This document shows, piece by piece, positions 1-8,698 of a DNA stretch of 37,262 nucleotides (the first letter of the stretch is position 1; every line of letters begins with the position of its first letter). Location of the stretch: assembly GCA_017441585.1 (NCBI GenBank), contig JAFRWW010000070.1, positions 1 to 37,262 of the forward strand. The letters run 5' to 3'. The stretch comes from Lachnospiraceae bacterium (lineage in GTDB: Bacteria > Bacillota > Clostridia > Lachnospirales > Lachnospiraceae). Under the pieces are notes generated by a model that ran no database searches, was not told where the DNA came from, and saw only the letters and a list, made by a program, of their open reading frames with translations. The translations under genes and the position numbers were made by a program.

Positions 1-33
1 AACGCTGGCGATAAGGGAACAGATCGGTAACAT

Positions 34-62
34 TTGACGTAACAAAAGAAAACGGATAAGAT
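34..62 (+). promoter_or_regulatory. Candidate sigma-A promoter for the PAS hybrid kinase
   Basis: TTGACG at 34-39 and TAAGAT at 57-62 are separated by 17 bases, close to the vegetative consensus. Transcription would start near 69, leaving a 5' leader of about 155 nt before the ATG at 225. I see no gene in 1-224. I do not recognise the leader as a known riboswitch, and no strong hairpin or T-run terminator is evident in it. Confidence 0.4.
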
Positions 63-224
63 GTAAGCGAAAAAAGGTTCTAAACTATTCTACCCAGGGG
101 GTTCTCTCATCTTTTCCAACTGACAGTAGGTTTACGCCATCTGCAGACAAGGCGGCTCTATGATTTTATCCGAAAACATGATAAACTTTTTATTATCAAA
201 ATAACTCGACACCGGAGGTTCAAA

Positions 225-2714
225 ATGCAGCGAAATATAACCATCAGCGATAAATTGATGTCGACTATCCCCACACAGGAAGGAATGACTGCCGCGCAGT
301 GGCTTGCAGAGCAGATGCCGGGTGGTTTTTTTATCTACCGAGCCGATGATAAAATGGAGCTTTTATATGTGAACCAGTCCACCTGCGATATCTATGGCTG
401 CGATACCGTTGAAGAATTCCGTGCCCTTACAGGCAACACCTTCCGGGGCATGGTACATCCCGACGATTACGACAGCATCCGAACCTCCATCGACGAACAG
501 ATAGCAAATGAGTCCAACCGCCGCAACATGGATTATGTGGTTTACCGCATCATCCGAAAGGACGGCAGCGTGCGATGGGTGGATGACTACGGACACTTTG
601 CCAATCTACCCGGATACGGTGATGTCTATTATGTTTTCATCGAGGACATCACGGAAAACAAAATGGCCAAGGAGGAACAGGAAAAAGCCAGAAATCTGGA
701 AATAGCGCTGGAACACGCAGAACAGGCTAACGTTGCAAAAAGCGCCTTTCTCTCCAACATGAGCCATGAGATAAGGACTCCCATCACCGCCATCCTGGGG
801 ATGAATGAGATGATCCAGCGGGAGACCGACAATGCAAGGATCCTTGATTACTCCGAAAATATCAGAAAAGCCGGCGTCAGTTTACTTGGCATCATAAGCG
901 ATATTCTCGATTTCTCAAAGATAGAGACAGGCAGGATGGAACTGGAGTCGGAAGAATACTCTCTGGCAGATCTGGTTGCAGACCTTTATAATCTCACCTG
1001 GTTCAGAGCAGAAGCAAAGGGACTGGAGCTTAGATTCCACGTAGATCAAAAAATCCCTTCGCACCTTGTCGGCGATGAGATCCGAATTAAGCAGATCATA
1101 ACAAATCTTCTGACCAACGCTGTCAAATACACGGAAAAAGGCGGCGTTGATCTTGAAATAAACACAGATCCCGCTTCCGACGGTCTAGTTAAACTGAACG
1201 TAACGGTGACGGACACCGGCATCGGCATCCGCAATGAAGATATGGAAAGGCTCTTTGAACCCTTTGACCGTCTGGACCTCAAAAAGACCAGGACCATAGA
1301 GGGCTCCGGACTGGGACTTGCCATCACCAGGCAGCTTCTGTCATTAATGGACAGCGAATTAAATGTGGAAAGCCGATATGAACAGGGCTCCAGATTTTAC
1401 TTTACCATAACCCAGAAGGTGGCCGATCCCACCCCCATCGGAGCTTTCGATCCGGAGCTTTATGTCCATAAGGTCCCTGACACACGCAGAAAACACAGCC
1501 TGTTCACCGCTCCCGGCATGAGACTTCTCATAGTGGACGACACGACCATGAACCTGCAGGTGATCGCAGGACTTTTAAAACGTACCAGAATGCACATAGA
1601 CGTGGCCGCTAGCGGGGCGGAATGTATAGCGATGTTTGGCAGAAAGCACTATGATCTGGTGTTCCTGGATTACAGGATGCCCCAGATGAACGGCATAGAA
1701 ACCCTGACCATCATTAAACGGGAATATCCGGAAAAGTTTGAAAAGACCCCCATCATATCCCTGACCGCCAGCGCAGTCTCGGGCGATAAGGAAAAAATGA
1801 TCAAAGCCGGCTTTACCGATTATCTGTCAAAGCCCGTGAACATCGATGAGATGGAACATATGATGATAAAGTATCTGCCACAGGATTCGGTGATCATAAA
1901 CGATCCTAATTCCATGGAGACAGGGGATGACGAGCTTTCAAAGCTGCCCGGGATCATCTTTGAATATCCTCAGCTCTATCCCGAAAAAGGCATCGAATAC
2001 TGCGGCGACGCAGATGATTATCTTTATGCCATTGAGACCTTTGAAGCCTCTGTCGATACAAAAGCAGATCTGATCGAAGCAGATCTTGAAAAAGAAGATA
2101 CGGAAGCTCTTGCCCTTAACTTTCATTCACTTAAGAGCACCTCGGGAGCCATTGGAGCCGACAAACTTTCCGAAAAGGCAAAGGTACTTGAAGCAGCAGC
2201 AAAAGCAAAAGACTTTACGATACTTCATAATGAAACTCCCGGTCTTCTCAGCGAATACAGAAGCCTTAAGACTATTCTTCATAATGTACTGGAACAGGCC
2301 CAAAAAGAAAAACAAAACGCCATCCTGTCAGGGAAAAAAGTACTTTTGGCAGAAGATATGGCCATAGACGCCCAGATAGTAAAACAGGTGCTTAAGCTTA
2401 AGGACATAGAGGCAGACCTTGCATCAAACGGAGAAGAAGTATTGCAGATCTTTTGTGAAAAAGATGAAGGCACCTATGACGCCATCATAATGGATATAAG
2501 GATGCCGAAAATGGACGGTCTTGAAGCAGCAAAAAAGATCCGCGAAAGCAACAGGCGCGATGCTAAGTCAATTCCCATCATCGCGCTTACGGGTAACTCT
2601 TTTGACGGTGATGTGCAGCTGTCCCTTGACGCAGGTATGAACACACACCTGACAAAACCCGTGGAGCCGGATGCTCTCTTTGCGGCTCTTTCAAAATATA
2701 TGGCAAAAAATTGA
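225..2714 (+). CDS. Cytosolic PAS hybrid sensor histidine kinase (HisKA-HATPase-REC-Hpt-REC)
   Basis: An 829-residue multi-step phosphorelay kinase. A PAS domain (about 30-146) with the typical RKDGSVRW stretch is followed by a short coiled coil, then HisKA with the phospho-accepting His181 in MSHEIRTP. HATPase_c has the N box (NLLTNAVKY, about 294-302), DTGIG (330-334) and GSGLGL (360-365). The first receiver has Asp482 in LDYRMP, an Hpt domain has His634 in FHSLKS, and a second receiver has Asp757 in MDIRMP. There is no membrane segment, so the sensed signal is probably cytosolic. The ATG is preceded by GGAGGT. A single-receiver gene follows 30 nt downstream, the likely partner. The HisKA-to-Hpt core is strikingly similar to the kinase at 3092-5782, so the two are paralogues. 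No DNA-binding output domain is present. Function is clear by domain; the signal and target are unknown. Confidence 0.95.
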   Translation: MQRNITISDKLMSTIPTQEGMTAAQWLAEQMPGGFFIYRADDKMELLYVNQSTCDIYGCDTVEEFRALTGNTFRGMVHPDDYDSIRTSIDEQIANESNRRNMDYVVYRIIRKDGSVRWVDDYGHFANLPGYGDVYYVFIEDITENKMAKEEQEKARNLEIALEHAEQANVAKSAFLSNMSHEIRTPITAILGMNEMIQRETDNARILDYSENIRKAGVSLLGIISDILDFSKIETGRMELESEEYSLADLVADLYNLTWFRAEAKGLELRFHVDQKIPSHLVGDEIRIKQIITNLLTNAVKYTEKGGVDLEINTDPASDGLVKLNVTVTDTGIGIRNEDMERLFEPFDRLDLKKTRTIEGSGLGLAITRQLLSLMDSELNVESRYEQGSRFYFTITQKVADPTPIGAFDPELYVHKVPDTRRKHSLFTAPGMRLLIVDDTTMNLQVIAGLLKRTRMHIDVAASGAECIAMFGRKHYDLVFLDYRMPQMNGIETLTIIKREYPEKFEKTPIISLTASAVSGDKEKMIKAGFTDYLSKPVNIDEMEHMMIKYLPQDSVIINDPNSMETGDDELSKLPGIIFEYPQLYPEKGIEYCGDADDYLYAIETFEASVDTKADLIEADLEKEDTEALALNFHSLKSTSGAIGADKLSEKAKVLEAAAKAKDFTILHNETPGLLSEYRSLKTILHNVLEQAQKEKQNAILSGKKVLLAEDMAIDAQIVKQVLKLKDIEADLASNGEEVLQIFCEKDEGTYDAIIMDIRMPKMDGLEAAKKIRESNRRDAKSIPIIALTGNSFDGDVQLSLDAGMNTHLTKPVEPDALFAALSKYMAKN

Positions 2715-2744
2715 GATAATAATACTTAATAAGGGAGGCACATA

Positions 2745-3089
2745 ATGAGTAATATTCTACTGATCGATGATGATGAAGACATGCTGGCCATGACGGGCCG
2801 CTGGCTGGAAAAAGCAGGCTATAGTGTGACAAAAGCAACAGGCGGAGAGGAAGCGCTGTCCATGCTTAAAGGTTTAAAACCCGATCTCATCCTTTTGGAC
2901 TACGCCATGCCGGGAATGGATGGCCCCGCCACTTTAGCTGCCATCAGGGCTTTGGATGAACTTAAAAACATCCCTGTACTCTACAGAACAGGGATGGATG
3001 ATGACATAAGCGGTGATGCCGACGGTGTGATCCCAAAATCGGAAGGAAAACCCTTCCTTATGAAGGCAGTTGAAAATGCACTGTCATAA
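2745..3089 (+). CDS. Stand-alone receiver-domain response regulator
   Basis: A 114-residue CheY-like receiver with no output domain. It has the acidic pocket (LLIDDDED, residues 5-12), the phospho-accepting Asp52 in LLDYAMPG, Thr82 in the switch position and Lys98 in place of the conserved lysine. It is preceded by GGGAGG at good spacing and lies 30 nt behind the hybrid kinase, so the two are almost certainly co-transcribed. It may shuttle phosphoryl groups from the kinase's Hpt domain or act by protein contact. The segment between the Thr and Lys is short and Asp-rich (GMDDDISGDADG), which is somewhat unusual. Its stop codon lies 2 nt from the stop of the convergent kinase gene. Confidence 0.9.
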   Translation: MSNILLIDDDEDMLAMTGRWLEKAGYSVTKATGGEEALSMLKGLKPDLILLDYAMPGMDGPATLAAIRALDELKNIPVLYRTGMDDDISGDADGVIPKSEGKPFLMKAVENALS

Positions 3090-3091
3090 AC

Positions 3092-5782
3092 TTAGGGCCT
3101 ACACTGGATCTTATCTATCTCAGCCCCCAGCGCTCTGTAATCCCTCAAGAATGAAGCCGTATCCTCCTTAAGGACTTCTAGATCGCCGCTCTTTGCCGCC
3201 TGCTCAAGGCCCGCTGCCCTGTCCCGAAGGTCCTTAGCACCAATGGATCCCGACAAGCTTTTTAAGGAATGCACCAGCAAAATGTAATTCTCACTGTCCT
3301 TTTCTTCAAGGCTTTTTTCTATCTGATCCGCTTTTTCACTGACAGATGAAGCATAAGTCTGCAGGGCGAAAACATAATCCTCCGCATCCCCACAGTATGA
3401 CAAGCCGCTTTTAATATCCAGTTCTTTAATTTCCGATATGGCTGACAGGATATCCTCATCACCATCAGAAACAATATCATCTTTATCAGAAGTCGTATTT
3501 TCCTGTCCGTGTAAGACTTCACCCTCTCCCAGATACCGACTCAGCATACTTTCCATATCGGAAATATTGACAGGCTTTGACAGATAATCCGTAAATCCCG
3601 CATCGATCAGTCTCTCCCTGTCTCCCGCCACGGCGCTTGCCGTCAAAGATATGATCGGAGTCTTTCCCGCTTTTTCGGGATACATCTCCTTAAGCCGCCT
3701 TAGAGTCCTCACGCCATCCAGGCCCGGCATACGGTAATCCAGAAATACGATATCATAATCATTTATACTGAATTTCGTTATGCACTCCTCACCGCTTGAA
3801 GCCGTGTCGATAGTCATCTTTGAGCGCTTCAAAAGCCCCGTCAGAACCTGCAGGTTCATAGACATGTCATCCACCACCAGGATCCGCTTTCCGGGTGCAG
3901 TAAAGATCTCTTTTTCGCTTATAACAGGTTCAGCCACCTGTATATATTTTACGGGATCAAAGTCACCTATCTCATCGGGTTCCGATACTTCCTGCCATAT
4001 ATCAAAATAGAATCTGGATCCCTTACCGTAGGTACTCTCCACCAAAAGTTCGGAATCCATCATCAAAAGAAGCTGCCTGGTGATGGACAGGCCAAGACCC
4101 GTGCCCTCGATGCTCCGGTTATGCTCCAGATCTATCCTGTCAAAGGGCACAAAGAGCTTATCCATCTCCTCCTTGCGTATGCCGATACCCGTATCGGAAA
4201 CCGAAACCGATAGTCTGATACGATTATTAGCCTCATCCTTTCCTGAGCATTTTACCTCCAGACAGATACAGCCTCTCTCCGTGTATTTTATGGCGTTAGT
4301 CAAAAGATTCGCTATGATCTGCTTAACCCTCAGCTCATCTCCCACAAGCCCCACGGGAAGTGTGGGTTCTGCGATTATCTTTAGATCCAGACCCTTTGCC
4401 TCTGCCCGAAACTGCACAAGGTTATACAGATCACCCAAGATCTCCGGCAGCGAATACTCACCGGGCACCAGTTCCATATGTCCCGCTTCTATCTTTGAAA
4501 AGTCAAGGATATCGCTGATGATTCCCAGAAGGCTGGCGCCTGCCTTATCTATGTTATTGGCATAAGCAAGTATATTCTCATCAGTACTCTCCCTGCGGAT
4601 CATCTCGTTCATGCCCAGGATGGCCGTGATGGGAGTCCTTATCTCATGAGACATATTTGAAACGAAACCGCTCTTTGCCCTATTGGCATCCTCAGCAGAC
4701 TTAAGGGCCACAGAAAGTTCTTCCTGCATGGCGATCTGCTCTTCCAGTTCCTCCTGCTTCATGCGGTTTTCCATCTCGGCTATCTCCCTGTCAAGAACCG
4801 CCTTTGAAGCCTGCTTCTGCTGTATCATGATCAAAAGGAACATTATCACCAGCACTATGGCCAGCAATATGGACTGTATGACACTCCTTAAAATAATGGT
4901 TCTGGATATGGAATTGATCTGCTCACCTATGATGCTCTCCCTTATCAAATAGGTCAGCATCCAGTCAGTGCCGTGAATGGGAACATAATGCAAGGTCTCA
5001 TTGATGTCATTATAGGTAAAGGACACCACGCCGCTGTTATGTTCCTCAAAATCCTTTATCAGATCATCATAGGAATATCCATTCTCATACTTTGCCCGTT
5101 TCATGGCATCCAGCAGATTATCTTCGCTGGCCAGACCACCCAGCACCATATCGGTAAGAGCGATGCCGTCAGATGTGTATATATTACAGAAAGTCGTATT
5201 ATTATTAGACTGGAGTGAGACACGTTTAAGCAGATTATCCATGTCCATCTCCATGAAACAGGTCACCAGAACCTTGTCTTCAAGATGGAGATTATCCGCC
5301 GGAACAGCGATGATAACCTTCTTATCCTTGCTCTTAGGATTCTTGACAAAGATCACGGGATCCGTCATATGATCATAAACTATTCCGTAATCCGCAATAT
5401 CATTTCTGGTCCCCCTGGAGGTATAGATTATACCTTCAGTATCCACGAAGGCAAACTTATCCAGGTTATAGAGCTGCTTCATGCGAAGCTGATACTTCTG
5501 GAGATTCTCTATGCTGCTAAGGTCCTGCCTGTCGATAAGACCCAGAGCCACATCCAGATCGTTAATATACTCTTCAAGCGCCGAAGATACGATCTGCTCT
5601 CTTCTCTCCGCCAGCTCACCCAGATATAAGAGGCTCACATTCCGTACAGCCTCTTTGGTATCATCGCCTGCGATCCTGCCAAGCCCCAGGGTACCTATGG
5701 TCAAAATGAGCGCAATAACCAGACATCCCGCCACCGCGATGGACATTATCTTTGATCTTTTGTCCTTAATCTCTTTACTCAT
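3092..5782 (-). CDS. Membrane Cache-type hybrid sensor histidine kinase (HisKA-HATPase-REC-Hpt)
   Basis: An 896-residue hybrid kinase. Transmembrane helix 1 (about 13-35) and helix 2 (about 297-320) bracket an extracellular region of about 260 residues that reads as a double-Cache-like sensor (FVDTEGIIYTSRG; YTSDGIALTDMV). A coiled coil (about 325-370) leads to HisKA with His379 in MSHEIRTP. HATPase has NLLTNAIKY, DTGIG (531-535) and GTGLGL (561-566). One receiver has Asp683 in LDYRMP, and a C-terminal Hpt has His839 in VHSLKS. Compared with the kinase at 225-2714 it has an extracellular sensor instead of PAS and lacks the second receiver. The start has only a weak ribosome binding site and lies 21 nt behind the double-glycine peptide gene, suggesting coupled expression. 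The ligand is unknown. Confidence 0.95.
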   Translation of the reverse strand: MSKEIKDKRSKIMSIAVAGCLVIALILTIGTLGLGRIAGDDTKEAVRNVSLLYLGELAERREQIVSSALEEYINDLDVALGLIDRQDLSSIENLQKYQLRMKQLYNLDKFAFVDTEGIIYTSRGTRNDIADYGIVYDHMTDPVIFVKNPKSKDKKVIIAVPADNLHLEDKVLVTCFMEMDMDNLLKRVSLQSNNNTTFCNIYTSDGIALTDMVLGGLASEDNLLDAMKRAKYENGYSYDDLIKDFEEHNSGVVSFTYNDINETLHYVPIHGTDWMLTYLIRESIIGEQINSISRTIILRSVIQSILLAIVLVIMFLLIMIQQKQASKAVLDREIAEMENRMKQEELEEQIAMQEELSVALKSAEDANRAKSGFVSNMSHEIRTPITAILGMNEMIRRESTDENILAYANNIDKAGASLLGIISDILDFSKIEAGHMELVPGEYSLPEILGDLYNLVQFRAEAKGLDLKIIAEPTLPVGLVGDELRVKQIIANLLTNAIKYTERGCICLEVKCSGKDEANNRIRLSVSVSDTGIGIRKEEMDKLFVPFDRIDLEHNRSIEGTGLGLSITRQLLLMMDSELLVESTYGKGSRFYFDIWQEVSEPDEIGDFDPVKYIQVAEPVISEKEIFTAPGKRILVVDDMSMNLQVLTGLLKRSKMTIDTASSGEECITKFSINDYDIVFLDYRMPGLDGVRTLRRLKEMYPEKAGKTPIISLTASAVAGDRERLIDAGFTDYLSKPVNISDMESMLSRYLGEGEVLHGQENTTSDKDDIVSDGDEDILSAISEIKELDIKSGLSYCGDAEDYVFALQTYASSVSEKADQIEKSLEEKDSENYILLVHSLKSLSGSIGAKDLRDRAAGLEQAAKSGDLEVLKEDTASFLRDYRALGAEIDKIQCRP

Positions 5783-5803
5783 TACCGGTATCTGGTCAAT
5801 ATC

Positions 5804-6010
5804 TTATCTGATAGCCTCATCAATGCTGTAATCCCAAAGCTTGCCGCAAGCCTGGCATGTGCCCTCATAATGCTCGCCGTCAAAAGTATTGCCGATCACG
5901 GTAGCGCCGCAATTCGGAGACAGACATTTAAATTTCTTTGAAGGAAATCCGCCTTTCTTTTTACCGCCACTTACGTCCTTAAGTTCCTCATCAGTTAATT
6001 TTGTCATCAT
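5804..6010 (-). CDS. Double-glycine leader peptide with a four-cysteine core (bacteriocin-like or zinc-ribbon small protein)
   Basis: A 68-residue peptide. Its N-terminus LTDEELKDVSGG (residues 5-16) matches the double-glycine leaders of class II bacteriocins and peptide pheromones, which are cut after GG by C39-peptidase ABC exporters. The putative mature part begins KKKGG and carries Cys29, Cys34, Cys52 and Cys55 (C-x4-C, C-x2-C), a spacing that suggests a zinc ribbon or two disulfides. The ATG follows AAAGGTGG. It sits 21 nt upstream of the Cache-type hybrid kinase on the same strand, as if in its operon. No exporter, peptidase or immunity gene is visible in the window. Alternatives are a secreted signal peptide sensed by the kinase, a RiPP precursor, or an intracellular zinc-ribbon protein whose leader-like start is a coincidence. 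The coding call is firm; the function is inferred. Confidence 0.75.
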   Translation of the reverse strand: MMTKLTDEELKDVSGGKKKGGFPSKKFKCLSPNCGATVIGNTFDGEHYEGTCQACGKLWDYSIDEAIR

Positions 6011-6063
6011 TTTCTACCACCTTTCATCTAATATTTTTCAATAAACCTTTTTCTTTTGCACCT

Positions 6064-6092
6064 ATTCTGACACATTCTCATGTTTTTTGCAA
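6064..6092 (-). promoter_or_regulatory. Weak candidate promoter of the peptide/kinase unit
   Basis: Read on the minus strand, TTGCAA (6087-6092) and CAGAAT (6064-6069) are 17 bases apart, upstream of the peptide gene at 6010. The -10 element matches only four of six consensus bases, so this is tentative. The 127-nt gap (6011-6137) holds nothing else that I recognise. Confidence 0.28.
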
Positions 6093-6137
6093 ACTTACAA
6101 ATTCAAAATCTCTATTTTAAGTCCTACTCTTCTTTTT

Positions 6138-7031
6138 TTATACCCTCACAGATATCAGCCGGATAATCCTTGCAAGCGTAATCAACGCAAGCAATACTAT
6201 AAAAACCGGACATATCGATCCTGCCTTGCTGTTAAAAACAACATGGCTCCCACTTCTAAAGCACCCAAGCAGCATAATAACAATATTGGCCGGGCATATC
6301 CCCGTGATCGATTCCGCTTCCGATCTACCATCTTTATCTTTTATAAAATATACCGCCACAGTTATGATAATACAAATAGTGGCGGAAACAACAAATGCAA
6401 CTGATCCCGAAATCAGTTTCCATTCAGAATCCAACCAATTGAATTCACCATATCCATTATTCTCACCCATACCAAACGCATGTAGTAAAAACAATAATTC
6501 ATTACCCTCCGGTTTTTTTAATATATAGTATTCAACTCCGGTATAAACTGAAAGCATGCATATCACATGATATAATACTTTATATACATACTTGCCTGGA
6601 CACTCATTATTTCTCAATAAGAAAAATGCTGCCAAAGAAATGAGAAAAGACATTATGATCAGAAAAATATTTCTTAAAAGACTATAGCCATCATCAAAGA
6701 ACTGAACTGTAAGTCCGGATAAAGAAAAAGCATATAAAGCCGGATACCCCGCATATAATACCAATGCAGATATTCTCGCAAATCTGTCATTTTTCAAAAA
6801 ACCGACCCATAACAATGGAAATATAATGGGAACCGTTTCAAAAAATCGGCCAACACCTTTCCACAACGACCAACTGATGACCATAAATAATAAAACCAGA
6901 CAACGTGCCAACTGTAAACAGATCATTTTTGTCTTGCTGTAATTCTCAATCGATCGCTTTGAATAATACACATTGGTAAGTGCAATAAGCATTATGATAA
7001 AAACTATTGATAAAGGCCCCAAATTGAACAT
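6138..7031 (-). CDS. Polytopic membrane protein of unknown function
   Basis: A 297-residue protein with roughly eight hydrophobic segments (for example about 6-22, 38-58, 66-80, 87-108, 115-138, 150-167, 208-228 and 275-295) and short charged loops. I do not recognise a family. The ATG has AAGGA seven bases upstream. It starts 34 nt behind the HipA-like kinase gene on the same strand, so it may be the third gene of the toxin-antitoxin transcription unit. Base composition is visibly AT-richer than the kinases to the left and the surface protein to the right, in common with the two HipBA-like genes. This fits acquisition of all three as a cassette. A role as substrate or partner of the kinase is conceivable but unsupported. 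Confidence 0.7.
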   Translation of the reverse strand: MFNLGPLSIVFIIMLIALTNVYYSKRSIENYSKTKMICLQLARCLVLLFMVISWSLWKGVGRFFETVPIIFPLLWVGFLKNDRFARISALVLYAGYPALYAFSLSGLTVQFFDDGYSLLRNIFLIIMSFLISLAAFFLLRNNECPGKYVYKVLYHVICMLSVYTGVEYYILKKPEGNELLFLLHAFGMGENNGYGEFNWLDSEWKLISGSVAFVVSATICIIITVAVYFIKDKDGRSEAESITGICPANIVIMLLGCFRSGSHVVFNSKAGSICPVFIVLLALITLARIIRLISVRV

Positions 7032-7065
7032 ATTTATTCCTTAACACCCTGCGTTTCATTTATTT

Positions 7066-8262
7066 CTATCGTTCATACTTCCATATATCCCTGCCACGCT
7101 GAAAATCACAAAACAAAGCCAGTTTCTTTTCATAAAGTTCCTTTAATTTTTCAATTCGGATATGTCGTTCAACAATATCCTTTTCATATATGGAAAAATC
7201 TGCCAATGCCTTATTGATATCAACCAGATTCCTATCATGAACATACTGTAACAAACGGCATTCTCCTTCAATAAATGAATGAGTTTTTATTTCCTTGATC
7301 TTTACTCCTGACAAAAGTTCAAAAGGAATATCATAAAACATGGAATTACCCGAATCAAATATGGGCGCAAATCCCAACACTTCCAAAGTATCGGGATTTC
7401 TCAAGATTGCAATATTATTCATATGCCTGTCTGTATTTGAGAGCAGAAAATCCGTCATGATCTGATAATCAATAAACCGATCAAACTCATCATTCGATAT
7501 TCCCAAAGACAGACACACCTGCTTAAACGGATAGTAAAATGATTCATTCTGTCTGAGTTTAACTGTCTGAAGAAGCTCCCACGCTGAAATACTCTCTATA
7601 TCTTCACTGCAATAGTCATAACACATGCAGCCCAAGCCTTCATTTCCATTCTCCACAGATAACAAAACCGGCTCATAAACGGTATAATTATCAAAACCCT
7701 GCTGCTCATGAAGTTTTGTGGCAAACAATTCATTCAGACTTTGCTGATATGAATCCCCATAGTTGCCCTTGACCATATATCGTCTGCCGTCATCTGCTAT
7801 GCACCATTTCTTTTGCAGTTCTCCCTGTGAAGTAGCGCAGTTGAATCTGGTCCTTCCCCTTAAATCAACTTCATAAGCCTCATTTAATGTCAGTTCCCCA
7901 AAAGAATCGACAAAATCATTTGTAAACAGACTGACCTGATCCCATGACAGATCTTCATCTCTTGGCATGATCCAATAACAATCTGTAAGGCTTAATGCCA
8001 GATTGTTTACAAGTGCACTGGCAGTTGATATATATCCTAATCTTTGAAGCGCATTTTTTGCACCGTGTCTTGTCCTGGGTATCGCGCGATCTGACCACCA
8101 TTCATGAAATTTCATGTCATTCATCTGACCGCCAAGAGGAAAATGTTCTTCCTGATTTTTATTACGACGCACATTCCTTATACTTCCATCGTCTGATACC
8201 TCCATCAGGCAAACCCGGATATCTTTATGCATAAGAAAATATTCCCTCGTATTTTTTGCCAT
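7066..8262 (-). CDS. HipA-like serine/threonine kinase (putative type II toxin)
   Basis: A 398-residue protein with a HipA-C/CtkA-like kinase fold in the C-terminal two thirds. The ATP-site lysine is probably Lys165 (MVKGNYGD), followed by Glu178 in the NELFA helix. The catalytic loop NTDRHMNN (276-283) has Asp278 and Asn283, and the metal-binding motif is IFDSGNS (301-307) with Asp303. The N-terminal 140 residues are not the usual HipA N-domain. They carry a WWSDRAIPRTR / LTDCYWIMP pattern that I recall from HipA-like proteins of Firmicutes. HipA kinases phosphorylate a cellular target such as a tRNA synthetase; the target here is unknown. The ATG has GGGG-TAAGG upstream and lies 4 nt behind the XRE gene. 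The pairing and the kinase motifs make a HipBA-like toxin role likely, though such proteins can also be non-toxic regulators. Confidence 0.85.
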   Translation of the reverse strand: MAKNTREYFLMHKDIRVCLMEVSDDGSIRNVRRNKNQEEHFPLGGQMNDMKFHEWWSDRAIPRTRHGAKNALQRLGYISTASALVNNLALSLTDCYWIMPRDEDLSWDQVSLFTNDFVDSFGELTLNEAYEVDLRGRTRFNCATSQGELQKKWCIADDGRRYMVKGNYGDSYQQSLNELFATKLHEQQGFDNYTVYEPVLLSVENGNEGLGCMCYDYCSEDIESISAWELLQTVKLRQNESFYYPFKQVCLSLGISNDEFDRFIDYQIMTDFLLSNTDRHMNNIAILRNPDTLEVLGFAPIFDSGNSMFYDIPFELLSGVKIKEIKTHSFIEGECRLLQYVHDRNLVDINKALADFSIYEKDIVERHIRIEKLKELYEKKLALFCDFQRGRDIWKYER

Positions 8263-8266
8263 ATCC

Positions 8267-8680
8267 TTACCCCTTTTTCTCCCAGATGATATCTTCTACC
8301 TTATCGTAACGTACATCCCTTTCAAATTTTTCCCTTATCTCATAATACCCTTCAAATAAATCCTCAAGATATAATATCAGATTTTCCTTTTTTACACCCT
8401 TCAGATCTTCATTGACAGGTATACCGGTCCCCTTCATATCATATAGGATCCTTCGATCCTCATCATAATAGAATACAATATCATTACGCCCTTCTATCTT
8501 CACCATTCCGGGCATATATGCTGGCAGCAGTTTTGCCAGCATCGACAAAACATACGGCGCAGGAGACGCTCCTCCCTGTTCCCATTTTCTCAATGTGCTG
8601 AGCGGTATCCCATATTCATCTGCAAATTTCTTTTGTGTCATGCCGGTTGACGTCCGCAATTCCTTTATAAGATAACTCAT
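8267..8680 (-). CDS. XRE-family HTH repressor (HipB-like antitoxin)
   Basis: A 137-residue protein with an N-terminal helix-turn-helix of XRE/Cro type (about residues 5-50; GMTQKKFADEYGIPLSTLRKWEQG). The rest is an acidic C-terminal region with an LYLEDLFEGYYEIREKFERD helix that could contact the kinase. I choose the ATG at 8680, which has GAGGGA six bases upstream. An in-frame GTG at 8692 would add four residues. The next gene, the HipA-like kinase, begins after 4 nt, the usual antitoxin-toxin layout. The gene is preceded by a near-perfect inverted repeat lying on its promoter, so autorepression is very likely. It is longer than E. coli HipB (about 88 residues) because of the C-terminal extension. 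Confidence 0.88.
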   Translation of the reverse strand: MSYLIKELRTSTGMTQKKFADEYGIPLSTLRKWEQGGASPAPYVLSMLAKLLPAYMPGMVKIEGRNDIVFYYDEDRRILYDMKGTGIPVNEDLKGVKKENLILYLEDLFEGYYEIREKFERDVRYDKVEDIIWEKKG

Positions 8681-8698
8681 TTTATCCCTCACATAAAA

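Noticed and set aside
69..224. Possible riboswitch in the 155-nt leader of the PAS kinase
   Set aside because: I could not match it to c-di-GMP-I/II or any other riboswitch core that I know, and no expression platform is visible. It remains only a long leader.
4080..4565. Plus-strand frame of 161 codons
   Set aside because: Antisense to the conserved HATPase/HisKA part of the Cache kinase. Its Ser/Arg-rich composition comes from the complement.
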